Notes: generated from the sequence alone by a model not told the origin. A stretch of DNA of 64,000 nucleotides from Pararoseomonas baculiformis (GCF_017813395.1 NZ_JAGIZB010000006.1:1-64000); one strand, 5' to 3'. Positions 52,572 to 63,817 are shown, counted from the first letter of the stretch. Translations and numbers: made by a program.

Positions 52572-53738
52572 TCAATGCTCCTGTTCAGAAGCATCTTCAT
52601 CATCCTCTTCGATCGGATAGACGAAGAAATCTCTGGAATTTAGCAACTCCATTTGGCGCCCTGATATCTTCAATTCCCCAAAAACAGAGACGTAGGATTT
52701 TTCGTTACCCGCAGCAAAAACTCTCTCTCTTTGCTCATCGGTAAACCCAACCCTCACTTTTCGAAGGGCACCATCAATATTGGCAAGAATTATCGCAACC
52801 CCATCCCAAGCATCTAATCGGCTTTTTATCTCTTGAATGATGCCGGTGATTTTTGTGTCGGGAATCGGGCTGATTTCGGTCATTATACGACTCGCCTCGA
52901 GAAGTACCGATGCGTCGTCGCGATGTAAACGCAGATCAGCTACTAACCGTTCGGGTTTAGTGGTGCTCCATTGGAGCGAGACGTGCACCCCATCCGTAAT
53001 GGATGCGATACGCCCCAATGCACGACAGAGATTAGCACTCACACCGGCCTTAACCGCCCGCGAGAAGGCTACCTTCACGCCATCAACCATCACCGCATCG
53101 ATTGCCTGTCTGGTTGCCTTAAGCGCCTCTGCCAGAACCCGTGTGGACCTGCGGCCAAATGGATGCTCGAAAGACAGCAAGGGTTGATTATTGTCGGCCG
53201 GCATAGAAAATTGCCAAGGTGAAAGGATAGGTACAACGAAGCTACCCCTTTGGGTCTGCCCAACTCTAAGAGAGTCAGCGTAAGCGTTCACTAGCTGAAA
53301 TTGTCTACCTTGCCAGTACGCTCTTGGTTGTGGTGCCGCCGCCACGTTTGCAGCCGCGATCAAAATCTCCCGAGCTTGCTGGTGAAGATCGATACTCGTG
53401 TCCAGCGATATTGAGCCGATATCATCGGCATCAGCAGCACGCAGCTTCACAACATCGAAACTGGTAAGGGTGAGATCTTCCAGCACTTCGCTTGGAGGGC
53501 GACCTTCAATTTCCGCCAAGTCATTAACAAACACACTCATTACGGTAGCATAGTCACTTACTTCCTGACTAGTTGAAATCAGAATTTCGTCGTTCTCACC
53601 AGCCTCATTCATGCGACGGAAAATCCGTCCGTAAGAACCATACGGATTAGAAGCTTCCCAGCCATTTTGGCGCAGATACCCTGCAACCGCCAGCGGAGAA
53701 AGCGCTTGGACTAGCTGATGATCCAGATGGAAGACCAT
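52572..53738 (-). CDS. Unknown protein paired with DUF4365 in AT-rich cassette
   Basis: 388 residues when started at ATG 53738 (AAGGA upstream), five bases after the DUF4365 stop; the open frame extends to 53825 but overlaps its neighbour. No signal peptide or membrane helix. A basic N-terminal start, LSPLAVAGYLRQNGWEASNPYGSYGRIFRR, is followed by DEILISTSQEVSDYATVMSVFVNDLAEIEG, a mixed alpha/beta middle and an acidic tail (EEDDEDASEQEH). I do not recognise the family. GC content and codon use are clearly different from the rest of the window, indicating transfer. The tight coupling suggests it acts with the DUF4365 protein. Confidence 0.75.
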   Translation of the reverse strand: MVFHLDHQLVQALSPLAVAGYLRQNGWEASNPYGSYGRIFRRMNEAGENDEILISTSQEVSDYATVMSVFVNDLAEIEGRPPSEVLEDLTLTSFDVVKLRAADADDIGSISLDTSIDLHQQAREILIAAANVAAAPQPRAYWQGRQFQLVNAYADSLRVGQTQRGSFVVPILSPWQFSMPADNNQPLLSFEHPFGRRSTRVLAEALKATRQAIDAVMVDGVKVAFSRAVKAGVSANLCRALGRIASITDGVHVSLQWSTTKPERLVADLRLHRDDASVLLEASRIMTEISPIPDTKITGIIQEIKSRLDAWDGVAIILANIDGALRKVRVGFTDEQRERVFAAGNEKSYVSVFGELKISGRQMELLNSRDFFVYPIEEDDEDASEQEH

Positions 53739-53743
53739 GGCAG

Positions 53744-54247
53744 TTAAATCCTTGCTGAGCCGATAATTGTAGGCGCCGCCACGATCAACTGCTGCATCGT
53801 GTGCTCTGACATCACCTGCGAGCACGGAATGAAAACTCTTTTTTTCGAAGTATTTGGCACTGCAGGCAGGCCTTGGAGGTTGCCAAAGTAAAGCGTGCCC
53901 CGCATAAGAAGTTCCGGGAGCGTGACCTTAATCCAAGCCGTTTCGTCCGCAGGAAGCTGTAGAATCATCAGATAGTGCGGATTGGTGCTTGGTGCCCTGA
54001 GGTGCGAATAATTTATCATTTTTAAATCATAGAAAATTTCGCCATTTGCAACAGAACTGGTGGAAGTAGCTTTAAGCTGAACATCGATCTGATTTCGGGA
54101 CCCCAGAACCGGCCTGACCAGCGCGTCCACGCTCGCTTTATCAGGCCCATTCACCTCGGTAACCGAGCAGCCCACTCTCGCTGCGAGAGAGGTTAAATAG
54201 GCCAGCGAGAGCCGCTCCTTTATATCATCAATCGACGTCGATATCAA
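53744..54247 (-). CDS. DUF4365-domain protein, possible nuclease
   Basis: 167 residues from TTG 54247, chosen because GGAG lies 7 bases upstream. The DUF4365 core is seen as AYLTSLAARVGCSVTE, D-x-DALVRPVLGSRNQIDVQLKATS and a later YDLKMINYSHLR. Acidic and Lys residues in (I)DVQLKAT correspond to the D-(x)n-QxK active site of PD-(D/E)XK/Mrr-like nucleases, to which DUF4365 is related. DUF4365 genes are frequent in restriction and defence contexts. The gene is AT-rich and starts an operon with the 388-residue protein. Confidence 0.72.
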   Translation of the reverse strand: MISTSIDDIKERLSLAYLTSLAARVGCSVTEVNGPDKASVDALVRPVLGSRNQIDVQLKATSTSSVANGEIFYDLKMINYSHLRAPSTNPHYLMILQLPADETAWIKVTLPELLMRGTLYFGNLQGLPAVPNTSKKRVFIPCSQVMSEHTMQQLIVAAPTIIGSARI

Positions 54248-54537
54248 AGCAGCACTCCGTCAATCAATATGGTGGTTTGGGCGATAGCCCACGATTTACC
54301 TGATACGCAAACGGCCTTGTAACTACATATGGCGGCAAGGGCCCCGAACACCGTAGCCTATGGAAGTTGAGGCTGCCCGCAAAGTCAGCTCTACCACCGA
54401 ATACGGTTTTCAATGCTCATCGTCTCACCAAAATTGTCCGCTCGGTGCTCTCACGGCTTCGTGGTAGTGGGACACCCACGACTTGACACAAGGACTAAAT
54501 TCCTTCACATCCTAACCCTATCTTGCGGGAGGTCCAC
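54248..54537. other. AT-rich gap before the transposase-derived gene
   Basis: 290 bases joining the AT-rich cassette to GC-rich DNA; the base composition changes abruptly at about 54535. TTGACA at 54483-54488 could be a -35 element for the rightward gene, but a matching -10 at the right distance is not clear. No att site or terminal inverted repeat is recognised. Confidence 0.5.
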
Positions 54538-55147
54538 ATGCCCCACACCACCTCCCGCCTCACCCCACCCCACCCCTTCGCCCCCCTCACCGACCTCCAG
54601 TGGCACGCCCTCCTCCCCTACGTCCTGCCCCGCTCCCCCCAGGGCCGCCGCATCGCCGATCTCCGCTCCCGCATGAACGCCATCTTCCACCTCGCCCACA
54701 CCCCGGGCGAACCCTGGAAGAACCTCCCGGGCCACTACGGCAAGCCCGATACCGTCGCCCGCTTCTTCCGCCGCCTCACGCACGCCGGCCTCTGGCACCG
54801 CCTGCTCGAAGCCCTGACCGATGCCGCCCCCAACCACCCCCTGCGGCAGATCGAATACGCCATCTGCCGCGCCACCCGCCGCGCGGCACGCCTCGGCGGC
54901 ATGCCCCTCCTTCTCCTCATCCGCAAACTCGGCCTCCGCACCGCCCTCAACGGCCCGCCCTGGCTCCTGCCGGATCCCCTTTTGTCCGAAACCCTCGCCC
55001 GCCTCCCGCCCCCACCCCTCACCCCTCACCCCCGCCAAGCACGCGCTCCAGGCCCTCCGCCAGCACCTGAAAAGCTGGTCCTGGCTCGCAAAAGCCGCCC
55101 TCGGCCGCACCCGCATCCCCCGCACCGTCCGGCTGGCCTGGCCATGA
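54538..55147 (+). pseudogene. IS5/DUF4096 transposase-derived gene with 7-bp duplication frameshift
   Basis: Begins at ATG 54538 (GGGAGG upstream). The first 85 residues match the DUF4096 N-terminal domain of IS5-type transposases (LTDLQWHALLPYVLP, RSRMNAIFHLAHTPGEPWKNLPGHYG, VARFFRRLTHAGLWHRLLEAL). No DDE catalytic domain follows. The unit ACCCCTC occurs twice in tandem at 55014-55020 and 55021-55027; deleting one joins the frame to the coherent continuation [20 protein letters not shown] ending at TGA 55147, giving a 200-residue protein. It seems to be a domesticated small protein that has been broken recently, or a sequencing error. Confidence 0.75.
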
Positions 55148-55298
55148 ATCCCGCCCACGCCTTGCCCCCGCCGCCCCGCTGCGGCACACCCCGCCCACAG
55201 GCGGAACGCGCGGCGTTCCCGCCGCGGGCAACGCACGCCGCCCCGCGGCAGGCACCCCGCCCGCCCGCACCCAATTCAGCGGGAAGGTTTTCCTCACC

Positions 55299-56534
55299 AT
55301 GCGCGTGAAGGACGTCAAAAAGGTCGTGCTCGCCTACTCCGGCGGCCTCGACACCTCGGTCATCCTGAAATGGCTGCAAACCACCTACAACGCAGAGGTC
55401 GTGACCTTCACCGCCGATCTCGGCCAGGGTGAGGAACTCGGCCCGGCCAAGGAAAAGGCCCGCCTCCTCGGCATCCAGGAAGGGAACATCTTCATGGACG
55501 ACCTGCGTGAGGAATTCACGCGGGACTTCGTCTTCCCGATGTTCCGCATGAACGCCCAGTATGAAGGCTGCTACCTCCTCGGCACCTCCATCGCCCGCCC
55601 CCTCATCGCCAAGCGCCAGATCGAGATCGCCGAAAAGGTCGGCGCCGATGCCGTCAGCCACGGCGCCACCGGCAAGGGCAACGATCAGGTCCGGTTCGAA
55701 ATCGCCTACTACGCCCTCAAGCCGGACGTGAAGGTCATCGCCCCCTGGCGCGAATGGGACCTCACCTCCCGCACCCGCCTCATCCAGTTCGCCGAAGAAC
55801 ACCAGATCCCCATCGCCAAGGACAAGCGCGGCGAAAGCCCCTTCTCCGTGGACGCCAACCTCCTCCACAGCAGCTCCGAAGGTAAGGTGCTTGAGGAGCC
55901 GTGGGACGAACCGCCCGAGATCGTCTGGCAGCGCACCCTCTCCCCCATGGATGCGCCGGACAAGGTCACGGAAATCGTCATTGAGTTCGAGCGCGGCGAC
56001 GCCGTCGGCATCAACGGCGAACGCATGTCCCCCGCCACCCTGCTGACCCGGCTGAACGCCCTCGGCAAGGAAAACGGCATCGGCCGGCTGGACCTGGTGG
56101 AAAACCGCTTCGTCGGCATGAAGTCCCGCGGCGCCTACGAAACCCCCGGCGGCACCATCCTCCACACCGCCCACCGCGCCATCGAATCCATCACGCTCGA
56201 CCGGGAGGCCGCCCACCTCAAGGACAGCCTGATGCCCCGCTACGCGGAGCTGATCTACAACGGCTTCTGGTTCGCCCCGGAACGCCGCATGATCCAGGCC
56301 ATGGCCGATGCCTCCCAGGCCAGCGTCACCGGTGAAGTCCGCCTCAAGCTCTACAAGGGCAACACCATCGTCACCGGCCGCCGCAGCCCCAACTCCCTCT
56401 ACTCGATGAAGCACGTCACCTTCGAGGAAGACCAGGGCGCCTACGACCAGTTCGACGCCCAGGGCTTCATCAAGCTCAACGCCCTCCGCCTGCGCCTCGG
56501 CGCCATGGCCGGCCGCAAGGGCGGCGAGCTCTGA
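55299..56534 (+). CDS. argG: Argininosuccinate synthase
   Basis: 411 residues. It joins citrulline and aspartate using ATP. The PP-loop motif reads [15 protein letters not shown], followed by GNDQVRFE and the substrate region [24 protein letters not shown] and KLYKGNT complete the type I signature. It begins 151 bases after the broken transposase-derived gene, and its own promoter must lie in that gap. A stable hairpin follows its stop. Confidence 0.97.
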   Translation: MRVKDVKKVVLAYSGGLDTSVILKWLQTTYNAEVVTFTADLGQGEELGPAKEKARLLGIQEGNIFMDDLREEFTRDFVFPMFRMNAQYEGCYLLGTSIARPLIAKRQIEIAEKVGADAVSHGATGKGNDQVRFEIAYYALKPDVKVIAPWREWDLTSRTRLIQFAEEHQIPIAKDKRGESPFSVDANLLHSSSEGKVLEEPWDEPPEIVWQRTLSPMDAPDKVTEIVIEFERGDAVGINGERMSPATLLTRLNALGKENGIGRLDLVENRFVGMKSRGAYETPGGTILHTAHRAIESITLDREAAHLKDSLMPRYAELIYNGFWFAPERRMIQAMADASQASVTGEVRLKLYKGNTIVTGRRSPNSLYSMKHVTFEEDQGAYDQFDAQGFIKLNALRLRLGAMAGRKGGEL

Positions 56535-56540
56535 TGCCCC

Positions 56541-56572
56541 GCGCGCCGCGCCCCCGCCGGGACGCGGCGCGC
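56541..56572 (+). terminator. Hairpin after argG
   Basis: A perfect 10-bp stem (56541-56550 with 56563-56572) with a 12-base loop, seven bases after the argG stop. No T tract follows. Confidence 0.5.
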
Positions 56573-56667
56573 ATCCAAACCCCGATTCACGCGGGGGCGC
56601 CATGCCCGCCCATGCCTCCCGCTTCCCCCGCCGCCCGGCTATCCAGGCGGCTGAGGAGGCCCCCGCC

Positions 56668-57375
56668 ATGATCGACCGTCCCAACCGCGCCGGCATCATC
56701 GCGGCCCTCGACACCCAATCCCCCGATCAGGCCGAGGCCTGGGCCGCCGCCCTCGCCCCCCACGCGGGCTGCCTGAAGCTCGGCCTCGAATACTTCGTCG
56801 CCAACGGCCCCGCCGCGGTCGCCCGCATCGCGCGCCACCGCCCGGTCTTCCTCGACCTCAAGTTCCACGACATCCCCAACACCGTGGCCGGCGCGGTCCG
56901 CTCCGCCTGCGCCCTCGCCCCGGCCATGCTCACCATCCACGCCGCCGGCGGTCCCGCCATGGTGGAAGCCGCCCGCCGCGCCGCCGATGAATTCGGCCCC
57001 AACCGCCCGGCCATCCTCGCCGTCACCGTCCTCACCAGCACCGACGCCGCCACCCTCGCCACGACAGGCGTCTCCGGCGGCCCCGCCCAGCAGGTCCTCC
57101 GCCTCGCCCGCCTGGCCCTGGAAAACGGCGCAGACGGCCTGGTCTGCTCCCCTCGCGAAGTCCCCCTCATCCGCGCCGCCCATGGCGCCGGGCCCCTCCT
57201 CGTCGTCCCCGGCATCCGCCCCGCCGGCAGCGCGGCCGGCGACCAGTCCCGTATCGCGACGCCTGAGGAAACCGCCGATGCCGGCGCCGACTGGCTGGTG
57301 ATCGGCCGCCCCATCACCGCCGCCCCCGACCCCGCCGCCGCCGCCGCCGCCATCGCGGCAAGCCTGCACCGATGA
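56668..57375 (+). CDS. pyrF: Orotidine 5'-phosphate decarboxylase
   Basis: 235 residues, TIM barrel. The catalytic DxKxxD array is in [17 protein letters not shown], and [18 protein letters not shown] is the phosphate loop. It produces UMP. The start ATG 56668 has GGAGG about ten bases upstream; a longer frame from 56602 has no such site. Its stop overlaps trpF by four bases, which is the known pyrF-trpF arrangement in some alphaproteobacteria. Confidence 0.96.
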   Translation: MIDRPNRAGIIAALDTQSPDQAEAWAAALAPHAGCLKLGLEYFVANGPAAVARIARHRPVFLDLKFHDIPNTVAGAVRSACALAPAMLTIHAAGGPAMVEAARRAADEFGPNRPAILAVTVLTSTDAATLATTGVSGGPAQQVLRLARLALENGADGLVCSPREVPLIRAAHGAGPLLVVPGIRPAGSAAGDQSRIATPEETADAGADWLVIGRPITAAPDPAAAAAAIAASLHR

Positions 57376-58016
57376 CCCTGACCAAGATCTGCGGCCTGAA
57401 CGACCCCGCCGGCCTCGACGCCGCCGTGGCAGGCGGGGCCGACATGATCGGCCTCGTCTTCTTCCCGCCTTCCCCCCGCGCCATCCCCCCGGCCCAGGCC
57501 GCCGCCCTCGCCGCCCGCCTCCCGGCCGAGGGCTCCCCCCTCCGCGTCGGCCTCTTCGTCGATCCCGACGACGCCACCCTCGCCGCCACGCTCGAAGCCG
57601 TCCCGCTCGACATTCTCCAGCTCCATGGGGAGGAAACGCCGGAGCGCTGCGCCGCCATCCGCGCCCGCTTCGGCCGCCCCGTGATGAAGGCGCTGGGCAT
57701 CGCCACTGAAGCCGACCTCGCCCTGCTCGATGCCTATGCCCCGGCGGTGGACCGCTTCCTGCTCGACGCCAAGCCGCCGCCCGGCGCCACCATCCCCGGC
57801 GGCAACGCGGCGGTGTTCGACTGGTCCCTCCTCACCCACCGCCCCATCCCCCGCCCCTGGCTCCTCGCCGGCGGCCTCACGCCGGACAATGTGGCGGGCG
57901 CCATCCGCGCCACCGCCGCCCCTGGCGTCGATGTCTCCTCCGGCGTGGAGAAGGCCCGGGGCGTGAAGGACCCTGCCCGCATCGCGGCCTTCCTCCACGC
58001 GGCGCAGGGGGCATGA
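57372..58016 (+). CDS. trpF: Phosphoribosylanthranilate isomerase
   Basis: 214 residues. [32 protein letters not shown] holds the catalytic Cys (KICG), [10 protein letters not shown] and the [19 protein letters not shown] ending with catalytic and phosphate residues complete the family. It converts PRA to CdRP in tryptophan synthesis. Start and stop overlap pyrF and the EamA gene by four bases each. Confidence 0.96.
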   Translation: MTLTKICGLNDPAGLDAAVAGGADMIGLVFFPPSPRAIPPAQAAALAARLPAEGSPLRVGLFVDPDDATLAATLEAVPLDILQLHGEETPERCAAIRARFGRPVMKALGIATEADLALLDAYAPAVDRFLLDAKPPPGATIPGGNAAVFDWSLLTHRPIPRPWLLAGGLTPDNVAGAIRATAAPGVDVSSGVEKARGVKDPARIAAFLHAAQGA

Positions 58017-58894
58017 AGCCGGGCCATATCGCCCTCGCGCTCCTCACCACCGCGCTCTGGGGCTTCAACTTCGTCATGATCCGGATCGGGTTGGAATCCG
58101 GCCTGCCGCCGCTGCTGATGGCCGCCCTGCGCTTCATGGTGGTTGCCATCCCCGCCCTCTGGCTGCCCCGGCCGAAGATCCCGCTGGGGCGGATGCTGGC
58201 GATCGGGATGTTCCTCTTTGTCGGGCAGTTCGCCCTGCTTTTCACCGGCATGGCGGCGGGCATGCCGCCGGGCCTCGCCTCGGTCACGCAGCAATCCCAG
58301 GCCTTCCTCACCGCCCTCTTCGCCGCCGCCATGCTGCGGGAAAGGCCCGGGGCCCGCTCCGTCGCCGGCATGGCCATCGCCTTCGCCGGGCTGGCGCTGA
58401 TCGGCACCACCGCCGGCACGGCGGGGATGACGAGCCTCGGCCTCACCCTCTGCCTCGCGGCGGCGGCCAGCTGGGCCTTCGGAAATGTCCTGCTGCGCGG
58501 CGCGGGCTCCTCCCCCGGCGGGCCGCTGGCCTTCATGTCCTGGCTGGGGATCGTGCCGATCCTGCCTCTCCTCGCCCTCTCCCTGCTGATCGAGGGCCCG
58601 GCGGAGATCACCCATGCGCTGGCCGGCCTGAACCTGAACGGGATTGCCGCGATCCTCTACGTGGCGCTCCTCGCTACCTCGGTGGGCTACGGGATCTGGG
58701 GTTTCCTGATGGCCCGCTACCCCGCCACCACGGTTGCACCCTTCGCCCTGCTGGTGCCCATCACCGGGGCGCTTTCAGCCCATCTGGTCACCGGGGAGAG
58801 CTTCGGGCCCATCCGCCTGGCCGGCATGGGGCTGATCCTGGCGGGGCTGGGCGTCACCGCCCTTCGATGGCCCCCTCGCAAAGCGGCGGCGTGA
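58013..58894 (+). CDS. EamA/DMT-superfamily transporter inside the trp operon
   Basis: 293 residues, ten membrane helices in two EamA halves (first: [21 protein letters not shown]; second: [36 protein letters not shown]). Members export amino acids, purines or other metabolites. It overlaps trpF and is followed by trpB 71 bases later, so export of tryptophan or an intermediate is a reasonable but unproven idea. It resembles the EamA (YdcZ/RhaT-like) metabolite exporters in general rather than a defined subfamily. Confidence 0.88.
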   Translation: MKPGHIALALLTTALWGFNFVMIRIGLESGLPPLLMAALRFMVVAIPALWLPRPKIPLGRMLAIGMFLFVGQFALLFTGMAAGMPPGLASVTQQSQAFLTALFAAAMLRERPGARSVAGMAIAFAGLALIGTTAGTAGMTSLGLTLCLAAAASWAFGNVLLRGAGSSPGGPLAFMSWLGIVPILPLLALSLLIEGPAEITHALAGLNLNGIAAILYVALLATSVGYGIWGFLMARYPATTVAPFALLVPITGALSAHLVTGESFGPIRLAGMGLILAGLGVTALRWPPRKAAA

Positions 58895-58965
58895 CCACAT
58901 CTCCGCCGCGCGCTAAAGGACTCGCCGCCCTTCTTCCGGGCCAGCCAGAGACGGGAAACCCCGCC

Positions 58966-60179
<1,214 letters not shown>

Positions 60180-60183
<4 letters not shown>

Positions 60184-61052
60184 GCACGACGACCATCGAA
60201 CCCGCGGCGGCGGGTTGCGTCGATCCGGTGCCGGGCGGGCGCATCGCCCGGCGCTTCGCCAAGCTGCGGGCCGAGGGGCGCGGAGCGCTGATGCCCTTCC
60301 TCGAGGCCTATGACCCGGACCCGGCGACGAGCATGGCCATCCTGCGCGGCATGCCCGGCGCGGGGGCGGACCTGATCGAGATCGGCGTGCCCTTCACCGA
60401 TCCGGCGGCCGATGGGCCGACGGTGCAGAAGGCCGGGCAGCGCGCGCTGAAGGCGGGCGGCTCGCTCGCCGGGGCGCTGGCCATGGTGCGCGACTTCCGG
60501 CGCGACGACGAGGAAACGCCGCTGGTGCTGATGGGGTATCTCAACCCCATCCTCGCCTATGGCCCCGAGCGCTTCTGCGAGGATTGCCGCTGCTCCGGCG
60601 TGGATGGGCTGATCATCGTGGACATGCCGCCCGAGGAGGCGGATGAGGTGCAGCCCTTCGCCCATGGGCTGGACATGGTGCGGCTGGTGGCGCCGACGAC
60701 GCTGGAGAGCCGGCTTCCCACCGTGCTCGATGGTGCCAGCGGCTTCATCTACTATGTCGCCATCACCGGCATCACCGGCACACGCTCGGCCGATACGGCG
60801 GACCTGGCGGCGGCCATCCCCAAGGTGCGGGCGGCGACCGACCTGCCGATCGCGATCGGCTTCGGCGTGCGCACGCCGCAGCAGGCGGCGGATGCGGTGA
60901 AGGTGGCGGATGGGGCGGTGGTCGCCTCCTCCCTTATCGAGATCCTGGCGGGAACGCTGGATGCCGAGGGGCGGGCGACCAAGGGCACGGTGCGCGCCGT
61001 GCTGGATGGCGTTCGCGCCCTGGCCGAGGGGGTTCGCGGCGCGCGCGGGTGA
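60180..61052 (+). CDS. trpA: Tryptophan synthase alpha chain
   Basis: 290 residues starting at GTG 60180. Catalytic Glu in [19 protein letters not shown] and Asp in the later [10 protein letters not shown] loop are present, with [12 protein letters not shown] and AIGFGVRTP phosphate-site segments. It cleaves indole-3-glycerol phosphate and passes indole to TrpB. The usual downstream accD and folC are absent; a 183-base gap and an unrelated gene follow. Confidence 0.97.
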
Positions 61053-61235
61053 GGCTTATGGGGCACAGGTCGCTGGGGCTCTGCGTCATCGACCCGTTCT
61101 ATTAAATTAGGCTAAGGTCGCCATCAGAATGGCATGGTAGCTCCCCATCATGGCCTGTTTGTCCCTGAAGCACAGCCGCCCCGCCAACCCGTATGACCGG
61201 GTTTCCGGCCCGCCTGCATCCCGGGTTGCTGAGGG

Positions 61236-63788
61236 ATGCGGGCGGTCATGATGGCCACCCACCCCCGCCTGGATGAGCGTTCCGACACGCATCTGGAGGC
61301 CTGGGGTGGGGAGGTGCATTCACCGATCCGCCTGAGAGGCGAGGCGGGATATCCACCCGGCACGGTTCGCTTTGCCCTTCTGCACCGGGACTACGGGGTG
61401 GCGCTGGTCGATGTGGCGCCGGATGCGGTTCCGGAGGCCGCCGAGCGCTTCCTGCGCGCCTATCGGGCGCGGTATCCGAGGGCGCCCGTGCCGCCCGTGG
61501 TCTATCGGTCCCTGTCCGAGGCGGATCTCTGGCGACTGACCGTCATCCTGGATTCCGCCTTCGCGACCGAGCCCTCGCCCGGGCAGGATACAGGCTGGAT
61601 GGATCGGGTCCGGGCGCTTCTGGATAGCGTGAAGCAGCTGCCCAGGAAGCCGGAGCCGCCGCGCCCTGTCCTGCCCGCACGGGCGTTGGTTGCAGAGGCA
61701 GCACCGCCCGCGCCGGCGAAGGCCGGGCCGCCCATACCGGCCGTGGCCGAACCTCCCTTGCCGGCGCAGGCCAGCCCGCCCGTGCCGGCCTTGGCCGAAC
61801 CCCCTGTGCCGGTGCGGGCCGATCCGCCCGTACCGGCCGTGGCTGAACCGCCTGTGCCGGTGGAGGTGGCGCAAGCCGTGCCGGCAGCGGCCGCACCGCC
61901 TGTGCCGGTGCCGGTGCCGGTGCCGGTGCCGGTGCCGGTGCCGGTGCCGGTGCCGGTGGAAGCCGGGCCAGAACAGGTGGCATCGATCGAGCCGCCTGTT
62001 CTGGCGGAGGTCGCCGCGCCATCCCGGCCCGGGCGGATGTTGCCCTGGCTGCTGGCCGTGCTGGTCCTGGCCGGCGGTGGCCTGGGATGGGTCTGGGCCA
62101 GGGGTCCGGCCGGGCGGCAGCTGGCCGAGGTGCCCCCGCCGGCGCCGACACCGGTCGTCGAGCGCTCCGTCGCGGAGCCGCCTGCCCCGGCGGCCCTGTC
62201 CGTGCCTCAGCCTGAGATTCCTCCCCGGCCCGCCCTGCCGCTCCTGGAGAGGCTGACGACGCCCTCCCCGGCTCCCGAGGCGGCTGTTCCGTCCCCGCCG
62301 GAACCGCCCGTCGCGGCCGCGCTGCCAGGGGAGGACGAGGATGTGCCCGCGGTCGCGCCGGAGCGCCCGGGACCGGCAGCGGCTTCGCTGCCGCTGACGG
62401 TCGCGGCCATGGCGCCACCACCGGAGCCGCCGGCCCCTGCCCTGCCCGGAAGCCTGCCACGTCCGGAGCATCCGCCCCTGCCGGCTGCCGTGCCGCTGGC
62501 CGTGCCGGAGGAGCACCCATCGGCCATTCCCGGGCCGGAGGAGATGATGCGGGCGGATCTTCCGCCCGGGGAGCCCGTGGCCGCAGCCCCCATTCCTTCC
62601 ATGCAGGCCGGGCTCACCAGCGCGGATGTGCAGCCGGAGGGCATCGAGCCGCAGGGGCCAGCGGCATCGGCGGGTGTCGGACCCGGAGCGGACCATGCTT
62701 CGGCAGAGGCTCCGCCGGTGCGGGGAGAGGCGCAGCCCGCCGATGAGCCTCCGCCCGTGTCGGTTCAGGCCGAGGCCGCACCGGGAGAAGCTCTGGCGGA
62801 AGCTCCAGCTGGATTGGTGGAGGCCGTGCCCGCCCCGGAGGACAGGGCGCCAGAGCCTCCGCCGACGGTGGCTCAGGTTGAGGCCGCGCCGGAAACGGCT
62901 CAGCCGGAGTCCACGGTCGGGCCGGTAGAGATCGCGCCCGCCTCGGATGCGATGGCTCCTGAGACGCCGTCCGTAGCGGCGCAGGTCGAGGCCGCGCTGG
63001 AGAGCGCTCAGCTGGAATCCACGGTTGGACCGGCGGAGATCGCGCCCGTCTCGGATGCGATGGCGCCTGAGACGCCGTCCGTAGCGGCGCAGGTCGAGGC
63101 CGAACTGGAGAGGGCTCAGCTGGAGGCTCCGGCCTTGCCTGTGGAGGCCGCTCCGGCCCTGGAGGACAGGGTGCCAGAGCCTCCGCCGGTTGCGGCGCAG
63201 GTTGAGGCTGCACCGGAAGGGGTTCGACCGGAGGTCGCTCCTCCGGAAGCTCCGGCCGCGAGGGAAACGGCGCCGGAAACGCCGCCGGCAGCGGTGCAGG
63301 CTGAGGCGGCGCCGGAAGGGGTTCAGCCGGAAGCCCCGGCTGTACCGGAGCGGGCCGCACCGGCCCAGGACATGGTGCGGCCAGAGGCTCCGCCGGCGGC
63401 GATGCAGGCCGCCCCCGCGCCGGAGGCCCGGCCGGAGGCCCCGCCGGTGCGGAGCGGGCCCGCGCCCGCGGCTCCTCGCCCGCCATCTCCCCCATCCGCG
63501 GCCCTGTCGCCGGCGCTGCTGGAAGCGTTGGTGCGGCGCGCGGACTCCTTGATGGCGATCGGCGACGTCTCGGCGGCGCGGCTGCTCTATGAGCGCGCGG
63601 CCACGGCGGGCAGTGCCCCGGCCGCCACGGGGATGGGCCGCAGCTACGACCCGGCCGTGCTGGCGGAGCTGCGGGTGCGCGGCCTGCGCCCGGATCCGGC
63701 GCAGGCGGCCAGCTGGTATCGCCGCGCCATCCAGATGGGCGATCCGTCGGCGGCGGCCCTTCTGCGCCGGCTGCCCGGGGGAAGATGA
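61236..63788 (+). CDS. Large Pro/Ala/Val-rich membrane protein with C-terminal Sel1-like repeat
   Basis: 850 residues. A small N-terminal domain (about 20-125) is followed by a Pro/Val/Ala-rich region with nine Val-Pro dipeptides, one membrane helix at about 265-290 (LPWLLAVLVLAGGGLGWVW), and then a 450-residue disordered Pro/Glu/Ala region containing imperfect 36-residue repeats. The last 95 residues read like a Sel1/TPR unit (ALVRRADSLMAIGDVSAARLLYERAA, PAQAASWYRRAIQMGDPSAAALLRR). This layout resembles membrane-anchored scaffold proteins with Sel1 tails in Acetobacteraceae. The start could also be ATG 61248. Function unknown. Confidence 0.8.
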   Translation: MRAVMMATHPRLDERSDTHLEAWGGEVHSPIRLRGEAGYPPGTVRFALLHRDYGVALVDVAPDAVPEAAERFLRAYRARYPRAPVPPVVYRSLSEADLWRLTVILDSAFATEPSPGQDTGWMDRVRALLDSVKQLPRKPEPPRPVLPARALVAEAAPPAPAKAGPPIPAVAEPPLPAQASPPVPALAEPPVPVRADPPVPAVAEPPVPVEVAQAVPAAAAPPVPVPVPVPVPVPVPVPVPVEAGPEQVASIEPPVLAEVAAPSRPGRMLPWLLAVLVLAGGGLGWVWARGPAGRQLAEVPPPAPTPVVERSVAEPPAPAALSVPQPEIPPRPALPLLERLTTPSPAPEAAVPSPPEPPVAAALPGEDEDVPAVAPERPGPAAASLPLTVAAMAPPPEPPAPALPGSLPRPEHPPLPAAVPLAVPEEHPSAIPGPEEMMRADLPPGEPVAAAPIPSMQAGLTSADVQPEGIEPQGPAASAGVGPGADHASAEAPPVRGEAQPADEPPPVSVQAEAAPGEALAEAPAGLVEAVPAPEDRAPEPPPTVAQVEAAPETAQPESTVGPVEIAPASDAMAPETPSVAAQVEAALESAQLESTVGPAEIAPVSDAMAPETPSVAAQVEAELERAQLEAPALPVEAAPALEDRVPEPPPVAAQVEAAPEGVRPEVAPPEAPAARETAPETPPAAVQAEAAPEGVQPEAPAVPERAAPAQDMVRPEAPPAAMQAAPAPEARPEAPPVRSGPAPAAPRPPSPPSAALSPALLEALVRRADSLMAIGDVSAARLLYERAATAGSAPAATGMGRSYDPAVLAELRVRGLRPDPAQAASWYRRAIQMGDPSAAALLRRLPGGR
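61902..61955 (+). repeat. Hexanucleotide tandem repeat (GTGCCG)9
   Basis: Nine perfect copies of GTGCCG inside the large Pro-rich gene, encoding a Val-Pro run. Slippage would change protein length by two residues per unit without breaking the frame. Confidence 0.9.
62907..63122 (+). repeat. Imperfect 108-bp tandem repeat in the Pro-rich gene
   Basis: Two adjacent 108-bp units (from 62907 and 63015) encode 36-residue segments beginning ESTVGP and containing SDAMAPETPSVAAQVEA. Further degenerate units with the QVEAAPE pattern flank them on both sides. Confidence 0.75.
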
Positions 63789-63817
63789 GCGGCCACCAGC
63801 CGCCAAGAGGGAGAAGC

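Noticed and set aside
54385-54400. A D-arm-like string (GGTGGTAGAGC on the minus strand) near the AT-rich cassette, a possible tRNA remnant or attachment site
   Set aside because: No other tRNA arm can be folded and no direct repeat of the string is seen at the other edge of the cassette.
61320-63806. An 828-residue open frame on the minus strand opposite the Pro-rich protein
   Set aside because: Low-complexity Arg/Gly/His sequence that mirrors the Pro-rich gene; no domain, no ribosome binding site. The plus-strand gene has a membrane helix and a Sel1-like end.
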